Assembly (NCBI GenBank): GCA_963727845.1
Contig: CAVSHI010000002.1
Coordinates: forward strand, 992,001 to 1,056,000
Length of the DNA: 64,000 bases
Reading direction: 5' to 3'
Source: JBEKTW01 sp963727845
Lineage (GTDB): Bacteria; Bacteroidota; Ignavibacteria; UBA10030; SZUA-254
Part shown: piece after piece, positions 7,709-17,385 of the stretch
How the letters are laid out: each line of letters opens with the position of its first letter
How positions within the stretch are numbered: the stretch's first letter is position 1
The notes under the pieces: model-generated
Seen by the model: only the letters and a program-made list of their open reading frames with translations
What the model was told of the DNA's origin: nothing
The model's database searches: none
Translations under genes and position numbers: made by a program

Positions 7709-9935
7709 CGCTCACAACGCAGGAATACCAATACTCGTTCGGATACATCGTTTGATCTCATTCCGAATACCCAGTGCAATGGTGGCGCTTTGCATTTTGT
7801 CCGTGTGTCAACTTTACTCAAGACAGCGCTCCGCCACATTTGGAGTTGTATCAGAATTGAAAACTGTTCGCGCCCCCCGCGGGATCCTTACCGCTGATTT
7901 TAACGGTGACGGAATACAGGACCTTGCAACGTTTAGCAACAACCAAATCTACCTCCATATCCAGGAAAACGATACGGTTCGATGGCGCACGGTACCGGTG
8001 CGCTTCGATGTTCAAATCGTCGACATGGTGGCGGCTCACTGCGATAATGACCGCCTCTCCGATATCGTCCTGATCACCGAGCATCCTTCGGAAATACAAG
8101 TGTACCTCGGGAAACCGGACAACAAATTCTCCTTTCGGTGGAAGGCTCCCCTGACTCAACCGTTCGAAAATATCGTTGTAGGTGATATCAACAACGATGG
8201 AAAAGCGGATATCCTCCTGTTTGGTAAGAAGGAGCCGGGGATCACAGTGTATCTTGGGAACAACAACGGAACCTTCGCTGCGCCGGTCGCGATACTGTCG
8301 GACTATACGTTCAGCACGGTTGCAGTGGAGGATTTCAATGAAGATGGGATAAATGATGTGCTTGCGGTTAACTGGATCTCAAACGAGGTACTGCTCTTTT
8401 CCGGGTTTGGTAAAATGAAATTCAGCAATCCATCTGTCCTTTCATTCGAAGATGAGCCAACCCAGCTTGCCACCGCTTTTCTCGACTCGGGCTACACAAA
8501 AGACCTCGTAGTGGGATTTTCGGAGCGGAAGGAAATACAGACATTTGCAGGGGATGGATTCGGGGGGTTTACCCACATGCAAACAATATCCCTCGAATCT
8601 GCCCCGTCTCAAATCGGAGTCGCGGATTTCAATGCAGATGGAAAACAGGATATTGTGTTGTTCAGTCAGGAGCGCAAGTGCATTGAGCTGTTGTTGAACA
8701 ACGGGAAGGGGGAGTTTGGGGAACGATCGCTGTTTGCAGCAGGTAAATCACCCCTGGAATTCGCAATCTTCTCCGATGAATACAAGTCCTATCCCGATAT
8801 CGCTGTTGTGGACAATGACCGGTCGCATCTACGCTTGCTGCAAAACTCTGCCGTGAGGGTGGTACGGGCGAAGCAGATGGCGTACGGCATGGGCCTGCTG
8901 CCGACGGGGATCCTGGTGGCGGATGTCAATGCAGACGGTTGGCCTGATATTCTTGTTGCGAACAGCGGTTCCCAGAGCATCTCACTCCTTACAAATTATG
9001 GAGATGGCACATTTGAAGGACAAGTCCTCTTGCCGACTTCTTCCAATGTGAGTTCCCTGCTTTATTGCCTACGTAATGATACCCTTGCGAAAGTACTCGC
9101 GACGGATAATAAACAGGACAAGGTCTCAATTACAGACTTGAACTCGAAGGATTTGTCGCATATTTCGTACGCGTTGTCTGCCTCGCTTGATCCGGACGTG
9201 CTCCTGGCGACTCTTGGGCAGGGCAATGAATTGTTGACGATTTATAACCTGGATCATGGAGACTTACCGCACGATGTTTCCCTCATGAAGTTCCAGCAAA
9301 TCTCACAAACGCGTTTTGTGGAGCAGGGTTTCTCGATTCATCCCGCGGGTCCGGCGATTGCGGCAAGCATCGGTGACTTTGACGGCGATGGAATTCCCGA
9401 TGTAGCGTATCTCTGCCTCAACAAGAAATTGAAAAAAATTGAGGCGTATCAGTCAAAAGGGACTGCATCGTCCGAATTTGTCGCACCAAGGCTGGCGTTC
9501 AGGATGGATGGACAAGATACCATCAGCGCTTTTCTCTGGACGACAGACCTTAACAAGGACGGGATACAGGATCTTGTCGTGCTCCTTCGTGATCCAGTCA
9601 ATCTCTTGTATACGTCGCTCGGCCGCCGCGACACCACACTTACGGCTCCTCGAACGGATACGAATTATGCTGTAAATGTCCTGTCGAAAGACAGGCTGAA
9701 ATTCTTCGATGTAAACGGTGACGGGAAAATGGACATCGTCATCGACAACAGCCTCACGAAAACTATTCAGGTTTTGTTTGGCAACGGTGACGGGTCATTT
9801 TCGGCGCCGGTGAGATTGATAAATTCCGAAGGTGTGGGCGGTTTTGCCATTGATGACATTAATAAAGACGATATTCCTGAGTTGATCGTTACGGACACGG
9901 GGAACGGCGTCTTGAAAATTGTCTCCATCGAGTAA
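7689..9935 (+). CDS. Secreted FG-GAP/VCBS repeat beta-propeller protein
   Basis: Probable extracytoplasmic beta-propeller. The N-terminus has a hydrophobic signal (AMVALCILSVCQLYS), after which about nine calcium-loop repeats can be seen: DFNGDGIQD, DINNDGKAD, DFNEDGIND, DFNADGKQD, DVNADGWPD, DFDGDGIPD, DLNKDGIQD, DVNGDGKMD and DINKDDIPE. These match the integrin-like FG-GAP/VCBS family. There is no obvious enzyme domain or C-terminal sorting tail. The 748-residue form starts at 7689 and overlaps the previous gene. ATG 7779, just before the hydrophobic core, is an equally plausible start. Its binding partner is unknown. Confidence 0.85.
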   Translation: MRINQTDAHNAGIPILVRIHRLISFRIPSAMVALCILSVCQLYSRQRSATFGVVSELKTVRAPRGILTADFNGDGIQDLATFSNNQIYLHIQENDTVRWRTVPVRFDVQIVDMVAAHCDNDRLSDIVLITEHPSEIQVYLGKPDNKFSFRWKAPLTQPFENIVVGDINNDGKADILLFGKKEPGITVYLGNNNGTFAAPVAILSDYTFSTVAVEDFNEDGINDVLAVNWISNEVLLFSGFGKMKFSNPSVLSFEDEPTQLATAFLDSGYTKDLVVGFSERKEIQTFAGDGFGGFTHMQTISLESAPSQIGVADFNADGKQDIVLFSQERKCIELLLNNGKGEFGERSLFAAGKSPLEFAIFSDEYKSYPDIAVVDNDRSHLRLLQNSAVRVVRAKQMAYGMGLLPTGILVADVNADGWPDILVANSGSQSISLLTNYGDGTFEGQVLLPTSSNVSSLLYCLRNDTLAKVLATDNKQDKVSITDLNSKDLSHISYALSASLDPDVLLATLGQGNELLTIYNLDHGDLPHDVSLMKFQQISQTRFVEQGFSIHPAGPAIAASIGDFDGDGIPDVAYLCLNKKLKKIEAYQSKGTASSEFVAPRLAFRMDGQDTISAFLWTTDLNKDGIQDLVVLLRDPVNLLYTSLGRRDTTLTAPRTDTNYAVNVLSKDRLKFFDVNGDGKMDIVIDNSLTKTIQVLFGNGDGSFSAPVRLINSEGVGGFAIDDINKDDIPELIVTDTGNGVLKIVSIE

Positions 9936-9954
9936 GGTGCATGGAATAGAGAAT

Positions 9955-10593
9955 ATGACTGCCATTCTTTTCAAGGGATCGAATTTGAAGAAGGTGTTCG
10001 ACCGGAAGACGGTTTTTTCGGAAATTCGGATCGAGCTGAGACAGACGCAGTCGCTCGCTATAACAGGGCGCAATGGAAGCGGCAAAACGACGTTGCTGAA
10101 GATTCTGGCCGGCGTTTCCTCGGCGACAACCGGGAGCGTTGAGTTCTCTCTCGACGGAACCACCGTCGATCCGATTGAATGGTTCCGATTTCTCGGCTTT
10201 GTCTCTCCGTATCTTCAGTTGTACGACGAGTTCACAGCATGGGAAAATCTTGATCTGGCCAGAAGCATCAGGGGGATTCACGCCGCCGATAGCCGACTAC
10301 AGTCACTACTGGAACGCGTGGGGTTATCCTCGCGGAACGATTCTCCCGTCAGAACGTTTTCATCGGGTATGAAACAACGCCTCAAGTACGCCTGCGCGCT
10401 TCTTCACGAACCCCCCGTGCTTCTGCTCGACGAGCCGACCGCAAATCTGGACGTGGACGGGAAATCGATGGTTCAGGCTATCATCAGTGAGCAACGGCAA
10501 CTGGGGGTGGTGATCATCGCGACCAATGAACCCGACGAAGTCACGTGGTCGGGCTCCATTCTCAACCTGGACAAGCGTCCCGAGATGGAGTGA
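9955..10593 (+). CDS. ccmA: Heme exporter ATP-binding protein CcmA
   Basis: ABC ATPase of cytochrome c maturation system I. With CcmB and CcmC it drives release of heme-loaded CcmE. The 212-residue protein has Walker A GRNGSGKTTLLK, signature FSSGMKQRLKYA and Walker B VLLLDEPTANLD. The length is typical of CcmA. The start is taken as ATG 9955 with GGAATAGAG upstream; a TTG at 9919 would overlap the previous gene. ccmB follows after 3 bp. The assignment over a generic ABC ATPase rests on ccmB, ccmC and ccmF downstream. Confidence 0.9.
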   Translation: MTAILFKGSNLKKVFDRKTVFSEIRIELRQTQSLAITGRNGSGKTTLLKILAGVSSATTGSVEFSLDGTTVDPIEWFRFLGFVSPYLQLYDEFTAWENLDLARSIRGIHAADSRLQSLLERVGLSSRNDSPVRTFSSGMKQRLKYACALLHEPPVLLLDEPTANLDVDGKSMVQAIISEQRQLGVVIIATNEPDEVTWSGSILNLDKRPEME

Positions 10594-10596
10594 GCC

Positions 10597-11277
10597 ATGC
10601 GGACATTTTCATCCATATCTCCGCTTATCAGTGTGTTCCTGAAGGACCTGCGGTCCGAATTACGCACCCGGTATGCCCTGAACGCACTCATCATGTTTGT
10701 CGTGACCACCATTTCCATCGTTCTATTTGCTATCGGCAATGAAAACGCCTCGGTGGAAATACTCTCCGGAGTCCTCTGGATCATTATTTTCTTTTCCACC
10801 ATGTCAGGCCTGTCCCGGACATTCGTGAGTGAGGAAGAACGGGGAACCGTCATGACTCTACAGCTGATGGCGCGGCCCATGACGGTTTACTTCGGAAAAC
10901 TTCTCTTCAACTTTGTGCTTCTTCTTGCGATGAACGTTTTCACAATCGCCCTCTACGTGCTCCTTATTTCAGCGTTTACCATCAAAAGCTATCTCATTTT
11001 CACCCTGACGATGTTTCTGGGAACATGTGGGCTGGCGAGCGCATCCACCATTATTGCTGCGATCATTGCCAAAGCGAACACCAAGGGAACATTGTACCCG
11101 GTGCTCTCTTTCCCGATTTTGCTTCCCTTGCTGCTGACCGTTATCAACGGTACGCAGCTTGCCGTGGACGGTGCGGCGTTGAGCGAATCTTTTCAGGTTT
11201 TCCAAGTGCTCATCGCGTACGTCACCGTGATAACGACCGTGTCGTATTTGCTTTTCCCATTTATTTGGCGGGACTGA
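10597..11277 (+). CDS. ccmB: Heme exporter membrane protein CcmB
   Basis: Integral membrane partner of CcmA in system I cytochrome c maturation. The 226-residue protein has six predicted hydrophobic segments, for example ALIMFVVTTISIVLFAI, the run around residues 105-130, and the C-terminal VTVITTVSYLLFPFIW. It carries the family motif FVSEEERGTVMTLQLMA near residue 75. The length matches CcmB. It starts 3 bp after ccmA, and ccmC follows after about 75 bp. Confidence 0.9.
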   Translation: MRTFSSISPLISVFLKDLRSELRTRYALNALIMFVVTTISIVLFAIGNENASVEILSGVLWIIIFFSTMSGLSRTFVSEEERGTVMTLQLMARPMTVYFGKLLFNFVLLLAMNVFTIALYVLLISAFTIKSYLIFTLTMFLGTCGLASASTIIAAIIAKANTKGTLYPVLSFPILLPLLLTVINGTQLAVDGAALSESFQVFQVLIAYVTVITTVSYLLFPFIWRD

Positions 11278-11351
11278 CGGGAATTTTTTTATATCGGATG
11301 AAGTTTACTATATTAAGCAGTTTTGAAATGTCACATGGTTAATCGAAGTTG

Positions 11352-12024
11352 ATGAAAATTGTATTGGGTATATGGCTTTCACTCGTGTTTGTGGCCGCGC
11401 TGGGGTTTCCGATTGTTCCGGCACCCCAACAGTGGTATGAGTTTCCGATCATTCCGGGCCTTGAAGAGAAGGCGAGGATTCTCTTTTTTCACGTCCCCAT
11501 GTCATGGGTGACGGTCGTGGCGTTCGTGGTCTCGATGATTTACGGCATCAGGTACCTAGCCAAGAAGAATCTCAATGACGACGTCAAATCGGTATCTTCT
11601 GCTGGCCTTGGTTTGATGTTCTGCCTCCTCGCCACTGTCACCGGTTCGATCTGGGCGAAATTCAACTGGGGATCCTTCTGGAACTGGGATCCGAGAGAAA
11701 CGTCCATTTTTATGCTGCTCCTGATCTATGGAGCGTATTTTGCGCTGCGCTCGGCGCTGGACGTGGAAGAAAAAGAGGGCGACCCTGTCGGCAGTGTACT
11801 CGATCATCGCCGGCGTGACCGTTCCCTTTTTTATTTTCATCATGCCGCGCATCGTTGCGAGCCTTCATCCTGAACCGATAGTGAACGCTCAGGGCAAGGT
11901 TCATATGAACAGCACAATGCTGGTCGTGTTTCTCAGTTCTCTCGCGGGGTTTACGGCCTTGTATTGGTGGATGTTTACGTTGAAGGTCCGGGCTCAACGA
12001 TTGGAGAATAAGAGTTCGCTGTAG
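11352..12024 (+). CDS. ccmC: Heme-handling protein CcmC, frameshifted
   Basis: Membrane protein of the heme-handling (WWD) superfamily that loads heme onto CcmE. The tryptophan-rich motif WGSFWNWDPRETSIF is present, as are FFHVPMSWV and several transmembrane segments. The frame breaks in the A5 run at 11770-11774 after LDVEEK. The next frame continues the family sequence (ATLSAVYSIIAGVTVPFFIF, then SLHPEPIV and a last TM segment) to the stop at 12024. Dropping one A restores about 223 residues, a normal CcmC length. An error in a homopolymer is the simplest reading; a genuinely broken gene would disable holocytochrome c assembly. Confidence 0.85.
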
Positions 12025-12129
12025 AAAGCAGGTGATTCGGCTGTACGTGTACTATCATTGTACTTCGTGTTCTTTTTATTAGGCAGAGAGAAAATCATTC
12101 TTGCACATGGTTGATACTATGGTGATTTC

Positions 12130-14460
12130 ATGAATGGAAGTCTGCTGGTAGAATTCGCATTCGGTGCGACAATTCTCTCGGGGTTCTTCTACAATTATTC
12201 ATTCCGGAAGAACAACCTCAGGTACCTTCACCTTGCGCGGTATGCATATCATGCAGCCACACTGTTGGTCATGGGCTTCTGCGCGCTCCTCATTTCTCTC
12301 ATTCTCACACATCAGTTCCAATACACATACGTTTGGAACTACAGCTCGACCGATCTGCCGACTCCGTTGCTGGTCTCGACGTTCTACGCCGGACAGGAAG
12401 GCAGCTTCTCTCTCTGGGCGTTGTACACTTCGATCATCGGCGTGTTCCTGATGCATTACACCTCAAAGAGAAACTATGAGGCCGAGGTGATGTTCGTATG
12501 GACGCTCATTCTTACCTTCCTCTTGCTCATGCTCGTGGTCAAAAATCCTTTTGAGCTGATCTGGGACTCGTTTCCCAAAGACCTTATCCATAGCGGCGCG
12601 ATTCCGGCGGCGGCAGGAAACTTTGTCTGGCTCGACCGCGTGAAAGGTCTATGGGCACAGTATCCGGTGGAAGGGAGGGGGCTTAATCCTCTCCTCCAGA
12701 ATTACTGGATGGTGGTTCATCCTCAAATTCTGTTTACTGGATTTACATCGATGGCCGTGCCGTACGCTTTCGCGGTCGCCGGTCTTTTGCGAAGAGACTA
12801 TCAAACATGGGTCAGAGTTGCGAAGCCCTGGACGGTTTTTGGCGCCGCGGCATTGGGAACGGGGATCATCCTCGGTGGCTATTGGGCCTACGAGACCCTC
12901 GGTTGGGGCGGCTATTGGGGTTGGGATCCGGTTGAGAATTCCTCTCTCATCCCGTGGCTTGTCTGTGTTGCTTCGATCCATACGATCATGGCACAACGGC
13001 GCTCCGGAACTTTTGTGCGTACCAATTTCGCGCTGAGCATACTGTGTTTTATTATGGTGCTGTACAGTACGTTTCTGACGCGGAGCGGCGTCCTCGGCGA
13101 TACGTCGGTCCATTCATTTGTCGACGCAGGCATGTGGGCCTACTGGATACTGCTGCTCGGAATTTTTCTGTTTGGAATACTTGGTTTCGGCCTTCTCCTC
13201 CGCCGTATGAGGGAGATGCCGAAAATTCCTGTCGAACACAGCATCTTCTCGCGTGAGTTTGCACTTGTCCTAGGCGCTCTTACCATATGTTTTGCGGCGC
13301 TTTTCATAACGATCGGAACATCCTCGCCAATCATCACTAATATCATCAAAGGAAGGGCTGCGGCGGTCGATACGATCTTCTACGTGAAAACGACTCTGCC
13401 ATTGGGAATTGTCGTGGCTTTTCTCGCCGGCATGGGGCAGTTACTTTGGTGGAGGAACTCGTCCGGCCAGACATTGTTCAGGAGCCTGCTGTACCCGGGG
13501 ATATCGTCAGTGGTGTTCGTGGTCGGATTGGTTTTTGCAGGTGTGCACGATGTGCCGATCATCCTGTTCACATTCTTTTCAGCTTTTGCGCTCTTTGTGA
13601 ACCTCATTGTAGGATACCGGATCTTCAAAGGAAATCCTCAATACGCAGGCGGCGCAATTGCGCACATTGGCATTGCCTTGTTGTTTCTTGGCTTCGTCGC
13701 CAGTGCGCGATATGACAACAAACAAACTGTCTCCCTTGAACAGGGCAAACCTGTGGAAGTTCTTGGAGGCTATAAAATCACGTATGTCGGTAACCACATG
13801 CTTGACGCCGAGCGGTACGGGATGGACGTCGAGGTTGAGCATGGCAATGAACGGTTCGGGATGATGCCCATCATGCGCTACAGCAGCTCGGACAACAGCA
13901 TGATGCGGCATCCGGACATCCTGAACATGTACACGAAGGATTTTTACCTCTCGCCGGTTTCTGTTGAGACGCCCGATGTCAAAGTTCAAGGATCGGTGGC
14001 CTTACTGAAAGGTGAATCGAAAGAAGTCAACGGTGTCCGGGTGAAGTTTGTGGATTACGACTTCAACGACGCCGAGAAATCGCGGATGTTCGAAGGAGGC
14101 GGATTCTCAATCGGGGCAGTATTGGAAATAACAAAAGATGGAAAATCCGAGAGAATCAAGCCGATCATGAAAAACGCAAAGGGAGAGATTACGTATCTTC
14201 CTGCTCATGCGTCCTTCAGCACTGTAGAATTCAGCATTTCAAAACTACAACCCAATAAGGAGGATCCTTCACAGTCAATGGTCGAACTGTCCATCTCCGA
14301 CCCATCAGACATGTCGAAGAGACCAAAGGCAGAAACGCTCGTTGTGGAGGCAAGCATCAAACCTTACATCAACCTCGTGTGGATGGGTACAATCACTCTG
14401 CTGGTCGGGTTTCTCTTAACAATTTTCAGGAGAGTCAAAGAGGCAGGAATAGGTAGCTGA
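12130..14460 (+). CDS. ccmF: Cytochrome c heme lyase subunit CcmF
   Basis: Large polytopic membrane protein that attaches heme to apocytochrome c in system I. The WWD motif appears as GWGGYWGWDPVENSSLIPWL, with many TM segments before and after. A large periplasmic C-terminal domain (about residues 540-745) is closed by a final TM segment (LVWMGTITLLVGFLLTIF). At 776 residues it is longer than the roughly 650 of E. coli CcmF, mostly in the C-terminal periplasmic part. The gap after ccmC is only 105 bp and holds no ccmD or ccmE. Confidence 0.94.
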   Translation: MNGSLLVEFAFGATILSGFFYNYSFRKNNLRYLHLARYAYHAATLLVMGFCALLISLILTHQFQYTYVWNYSSTDLPTPLLVSTFYAGQEGSFSLWALYTSIIGVFLMHYTSKRNYEAEVMFVWTLILTFLLLMLVVKNPFELIWDSFPKDLIHSGAIPAAAGNFVWLDRVKGLWAQYPVEGRGLNPLLQNYWMVVHPQILFTGFTSMAVPYAFAVAGLLRRDYQTWVRVAKPWTVFGAAALGTGIILGGYWAYETLGWGGYWGWDPVENSSLIPWLVCVASIHTIMAQRRSGTFVRTNFALSILCFIMVLYSTFLTRSGVLGDTSVHSFVDAGMWAYWILLLGIFLFGILGFGLLLRRMREMPKIPVEHSIFSREFALVLGALTICFAALFITIGTSSPIITNIIKGRAAAVDTIFYVKTTLPLGIVVAFLAGMGQLLWWRNSSGQTLFRSLLYPGISSVVFVVGLVFAGVHDVPIILFTFFSAFALFVNLIVGYRIFKGNPQYAGGAIAHIGIALLFLGFVASARYDNKQTVSLEQGKPVEVLGGYKITYVGNHMLDAERYGMDVEVEHGNERFGMMPIMRYSSSDNSMMRHPDILNMYTKDFYLSPVSVETPDVKVQGSVALLKGESKEVNGVRVKFVDYDFNDAEKSRMFEGGGFSIGAVLEITKDGKSERIKPIMKNAKGEITYLPAHASFSTVEFSISKLQPNKEDPSQSMVELSISDPSDMSKRPKAETLVVEASIKPYINLVWMGTITLLVGFLLTIFRRVKEAGIGS

Positions 14461-14470
14461 CCGAGGTCCC

Positions 14471-14496
14471 GTGCTCCGCAGGCGATTCGGGAGCAC
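14471..14496. terminator. Hairpin between convergent ccmF and copA
   Basis: GTGCTCC (14471-14477) pairs with GGAGCAC (14490-14496) around a 12-nt loop in the 49-bp gap between the convergent ends of ccmF (+) and copA (-). No clear T-tract follows on either strand, so it is a weak bidirectional terminator candidate. Confidence 0.35.
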
Positions 14497-14509
14497 AGAG
14501 TGTCTCTCT

Positions 14510-16942
14510 TCAATCCTTGTCCAGGTCGATCCGCCTTAGTCGCAGGGAATTGCTCACAACCGAGACTGAACTGAAGGCCATTGCACCGGCAGCTATCATA
14601 GGATTCAAGGCTCCCGCAATCGCGAGAGGTATTAAGACAATATTGTAAATAAATGCCCAGAAAAGATTCTGGTATATAGTCTTAAGCATCTTCTCTGAAA
14701 GTCTGATCATTCGTACTAAATCTCTCAAATCTCCCTTGACAAGCGTTATGTTCCCGACCTCATTTGCGATATCTGTGCCTGTCCCGATGGCAATCCCGAT
14801 GTCGGCCTTAGCCAGCGCGGGAGCATCGTTGATTCCATCACCCACGAATGCCACCACTTTCCCAGTGCTTTGAAGCCTGACAATAGCGTCGATTTTGTCC
14901 TGGGGCAGCAATTCTGCATGATAGTCCCGAATCCCAACCTCTTGGGCAATCATTTTGGCGGTATGCTGGTTGTCACCAGTGAGCATAGCCACTTCATATC
15001 CAAGACCAATAAGCTCCCTGATAGACTCCTTTGCGGTGTCCTTGACGATATCTGCAATTCCAATAACACCAACTAGAGATCGGTCTACTGCGACAAAGAT
15101 TGACGTTTTTGGCGACCGCGTGAGGATGGAAATCGACGCGTCATACCTGTCCAAATCGACATTCAAATCGTGTAATAGACTTGTATTTCCAATGGTTATC
15201 ATTTTGTTTTCAAGCAGTACTTTTAGACCTCTTCCAGGCAATGAAATGAAGTCCTTGCCAGGAAGTAAGTTTATGCCTGAATTTTTGGCAAAGCCAGTGA
15301 CAGCCCCGGCAAGCGGGTGTTCCGAGTATTGTTCGGCGGAAGCGGCTAGCTGGACAATCTGATCCTTGGTAAAAGGGGGAATGGAGATAACATCTGTAAC
15401 AGTTGGTTTTCCCCGCGTTATTGTACCTGTTTTATCCAGCAGAATGACGTCCAAATTCTTAATAATTTCTAGCGCCTCGGCATCCTTTATCAGAATGCCA
15501 TGCTCCGCGCCTTTGCCCACTCCAACCATGACGGCAGTTGGCGTGGCCAGTCCAAGTGCACATGGGCATGCCACAATGAGAACGGCGACAAAGCTCACGA
15601 GCGCCTGGATGAGCTTAGGATCGGTTCCGAAAATATACCATCCTATGAAGGTGAGGGCGGCAATGGCAATTACTGCCGGCACAAAAACGGCAGCGACTTT
15701 GTCGGCAAATCGTTGGATGGGAGCTTTCGACTCCTGAGACGCTACTACCAACCGGACAATTTGAGCGAGGACGGAATTCTTGCCAACACTCTTTGCCTGA
15801 ATTCTGAAACTCCCGGTCATGTTGAGGGTTGCACCGATTACTTCATCTCCAATCTTCTTCTCGATGGGCAAGCTTTCACCGGTCACCATCGATTCGTCGA
15901 CTGAAGAATGTCCTTCGACGACTATTCCGTCTACAGGTATCTTCTCACCGGGTTTTACGATGACAATGTCGTTTACGTCTACCTGGCCGATAGGCACCGC
16001 AACTTCAATATTGTCTCGGAGCACGAGAGCGTTCTTCGGGCTCAGGCCCAGCAACTTCCTGATGGCATCAGAAGCACGTCCTTTGGCTTTTGCTTCGAAA
16101 AACCTTCCCAGCAGAATGAGAGTGATAATGACTGCCGAAGTATCATAGTAAGTCGAGAGTTGTGCGTCACCGTCTTGAAAAACACCGGGGGCGAACGTCA
16201 TCGCCGCGCTGTATAGGTATGCGGACAACGTCCCGACCGCAACGAGCGTATTCATGTCCGCGCTGAAATGCCTGGCGGTGGCCCAAAAACCTCTGAAGAA
16301 CCGCCGTCCGGGCCAGAACATCACAACGGAAGTAAGCACGAACAAGATGTAATTGACTGCATTCTCCTTTTGGGCGAAGAACATGCCAAGCACAAGAATG
16401 GGCAGAGTCAACAGCGCACTCGCCAGCAATTCTGATCTGAGCTCTTGGTACTCTTTCAATCGTGACTGTTCGGCGGCACCAGGGGCTTCTCCCGCTGCCG
16501 CATCGGAAACGGCATAGCCCACCTTCTCGATTGACTTCTTAAATGCACCGTAGCCGGTCCGGGCTGGGTCGAACTCAATCGTGGCAGATTCAGTAAGAAG
16601 ATTGACCGCGGCCTTCTGGACACCATCGAGCCGGGCTAATTCTGTCTGGATTCGGTTTACGCAGCTCGCACAGCTCATCCCACGGATAGGAATGACGATC
16701 TTTTCTGTTTGCCGCCGATGATGATCGTCAATAGGGGGGGAAACAACTCGCATGTAACCGGCAAGCTCGAACTCTGGAGTCACCTTTGCCGGAGTTGTGC
16801 CGCCTAGAAAAGACTCGGGCGCTTTGTCAAAAAGGCGTTTGCATCCGAGACAGCAAAAATAATACGTCTCTCCCTTATAATCGCTCGTTGCGGTCGCACG
16901 GTTTTCGTCGACCATCATGTCGCAGACAGGATCTCGTTTCAT
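14510..16942 (-). CDS. copA: Copper-translocating P1B-type ATPase with N-terminal YHS and HMA domains
   Basis: Exports Cu(I) across the inner membrane using ATP. Domain order: a YHS/TRASH metal site at residues 1-47 (MKRDPVCDMMV, then YYFCCLGCKRLF), an HMA domain at about 82-148 with GMSCASC (Cys91, Cys94), and an eight-helix P1B core. Core motifs are VTGES, ACPCALGLATP, phosphorylation site DKTGTITRG, SEHPLAGA and GDGINDAPAL. The last helix has MAFSS...NSLRLRR, the Cu(I) (P1B-1) signature. The 810 residues are normal for this architecture. It is the last gene of the metal island, downstream of an HMA lipoprotein that could hand over metal. Confidence 0.95.
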   Translation of the reverse strand: MKRDPVCDMMVDENRATATSDYKGETYYFCCLGCKRLFDKAPESFLGGTTPAKVTPEFELAGYMRVVSPPIDDHHRRQTEKIVIPIRGMSCASCVNRIQTELARLDGVQKAAVNLLTESATIEFDPARTGYGAFKKSIEKVGYAVSDAAAGEAPGAAEQSRLKEYQELRSELLASALLTLPILVLGMFFAQKENAVNYILFVLTSVVMFWPGRRFFRGFWATARHFSADMNTLVAVGTLSAYLYSAAMTFAPGVFQDGDAQLSTYYDTSAVIITLILLGRFFEAKAKGRASDAIRKLLGLSPKNALVLRDNIEVAVPIGQVDVNDIVIVKPGEKIPVDGIVVEGHSSVDESMVTGESLPIEKKIGDEVIGATLNMTGSFRIQAKSVGKNSVLAQIVRLVVASQESKAPIQRFADKVAAVFVPAVIAIAALTFIGWYIFGTDPKLIQALVSFVAVLIVACPCALGLATPTAVMVGVGKGAEHGILIKDAEALEIIKNLDVILLDKTGTITRGKPTVTDVISIPPFTKDQIVQLAASAEQYSEHPLAGAVTGFAKNSGINLLPGKDFISLPGRGLKVLLENKMITIGNTSLLHDLNVDLDRYDASISILTRSPKTSIFVAVDRSLVGVIGIADIVKDTAKESIRELIGLGYEVAMLTGDNQHTAKMIAQEVGIRDYHAELLPQDKIDAIVRLQSTGKVVAFVGDGINDAPALAKADIGIAIGTGTDIANEVGNITLVKGDLRDLVRMIRLSEKMLKTIYQNLFWAFIYNIVLIPLAIAGALNPMIAAGAMAFSSVSVVSNSLRLRRIDLDKD

Positions 16943-17003
16943 AGTGACCGGTTAAAAGAAGGGAATCAATCGGAACGACGGCCCGCGGCGGTTCTTAAAG
17001 TAA

Positions 17004-17354
17004 TCAGCCGTCGATTTTGCAACACTTCTCAAGTTTGTCGTATGCATCCGGATTTCGCTTGCGCCCGTTCGCATCGTATCCTGCCTCGGTGACAGCCTCT
17101 TCGATCGCCTGCACGTTCGTTTGCAGCGGCACAAATTTCACCTGGGCGGATTTTTTGTCCAGATCGATTTCGACATCCTTGACGCCCTCGACATGGTAGA
17201 TTGCGGTACGAATTGTTTTTGCGCATTTATCGCACACCATGCTGGGCAGGGCGATGCTTGTTGTTTCGACTTTCAGAAGTGGGTTCTCATTCGGCTTTTT
17301 GCCGGAACACCCGATGATCGCGATTGCGAGCAGGACAAAAATGACATTTTTCAT
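17004..17354 (-). CDS. Heavy-metal-associated (HMA) domain lipoprotein
   Basis: Small metal-binding protein, probably a periplasmic copper or mercury-type chaperone. The N-terminus is a lipoprotein signal with lipobox AIIGC (residues 12-16). An HMA domain follows with metal site MVCDKC and the typical HVEGVKDVEIDLDKKSAQVKF strand pattern. The C-terminus adds a further pair, KLEKCCKIDG. Total length is 116 residues. It lies 61 bp upstream of copA in the same direction and fits a role in delivering metal to, or buffering it with, the copper pumps. The exact metal is inferred from context. Confidence 0.85.
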   Translation of the reverse strand: MKNVIFVLLAIAIIGCSGKKPNENPLLKVETTSIALPSMVCDKCAKTIRTAIYHVEGVKDVEIDLDKKSAQVKFVPLQTNVQAIEEAVTEAGYDANGRKRNPDAYDKLEKCCKIDG

Positions 17355-17385
17355 AAGTGCTATTTTCTTAGTAAGACAAGCTGAT

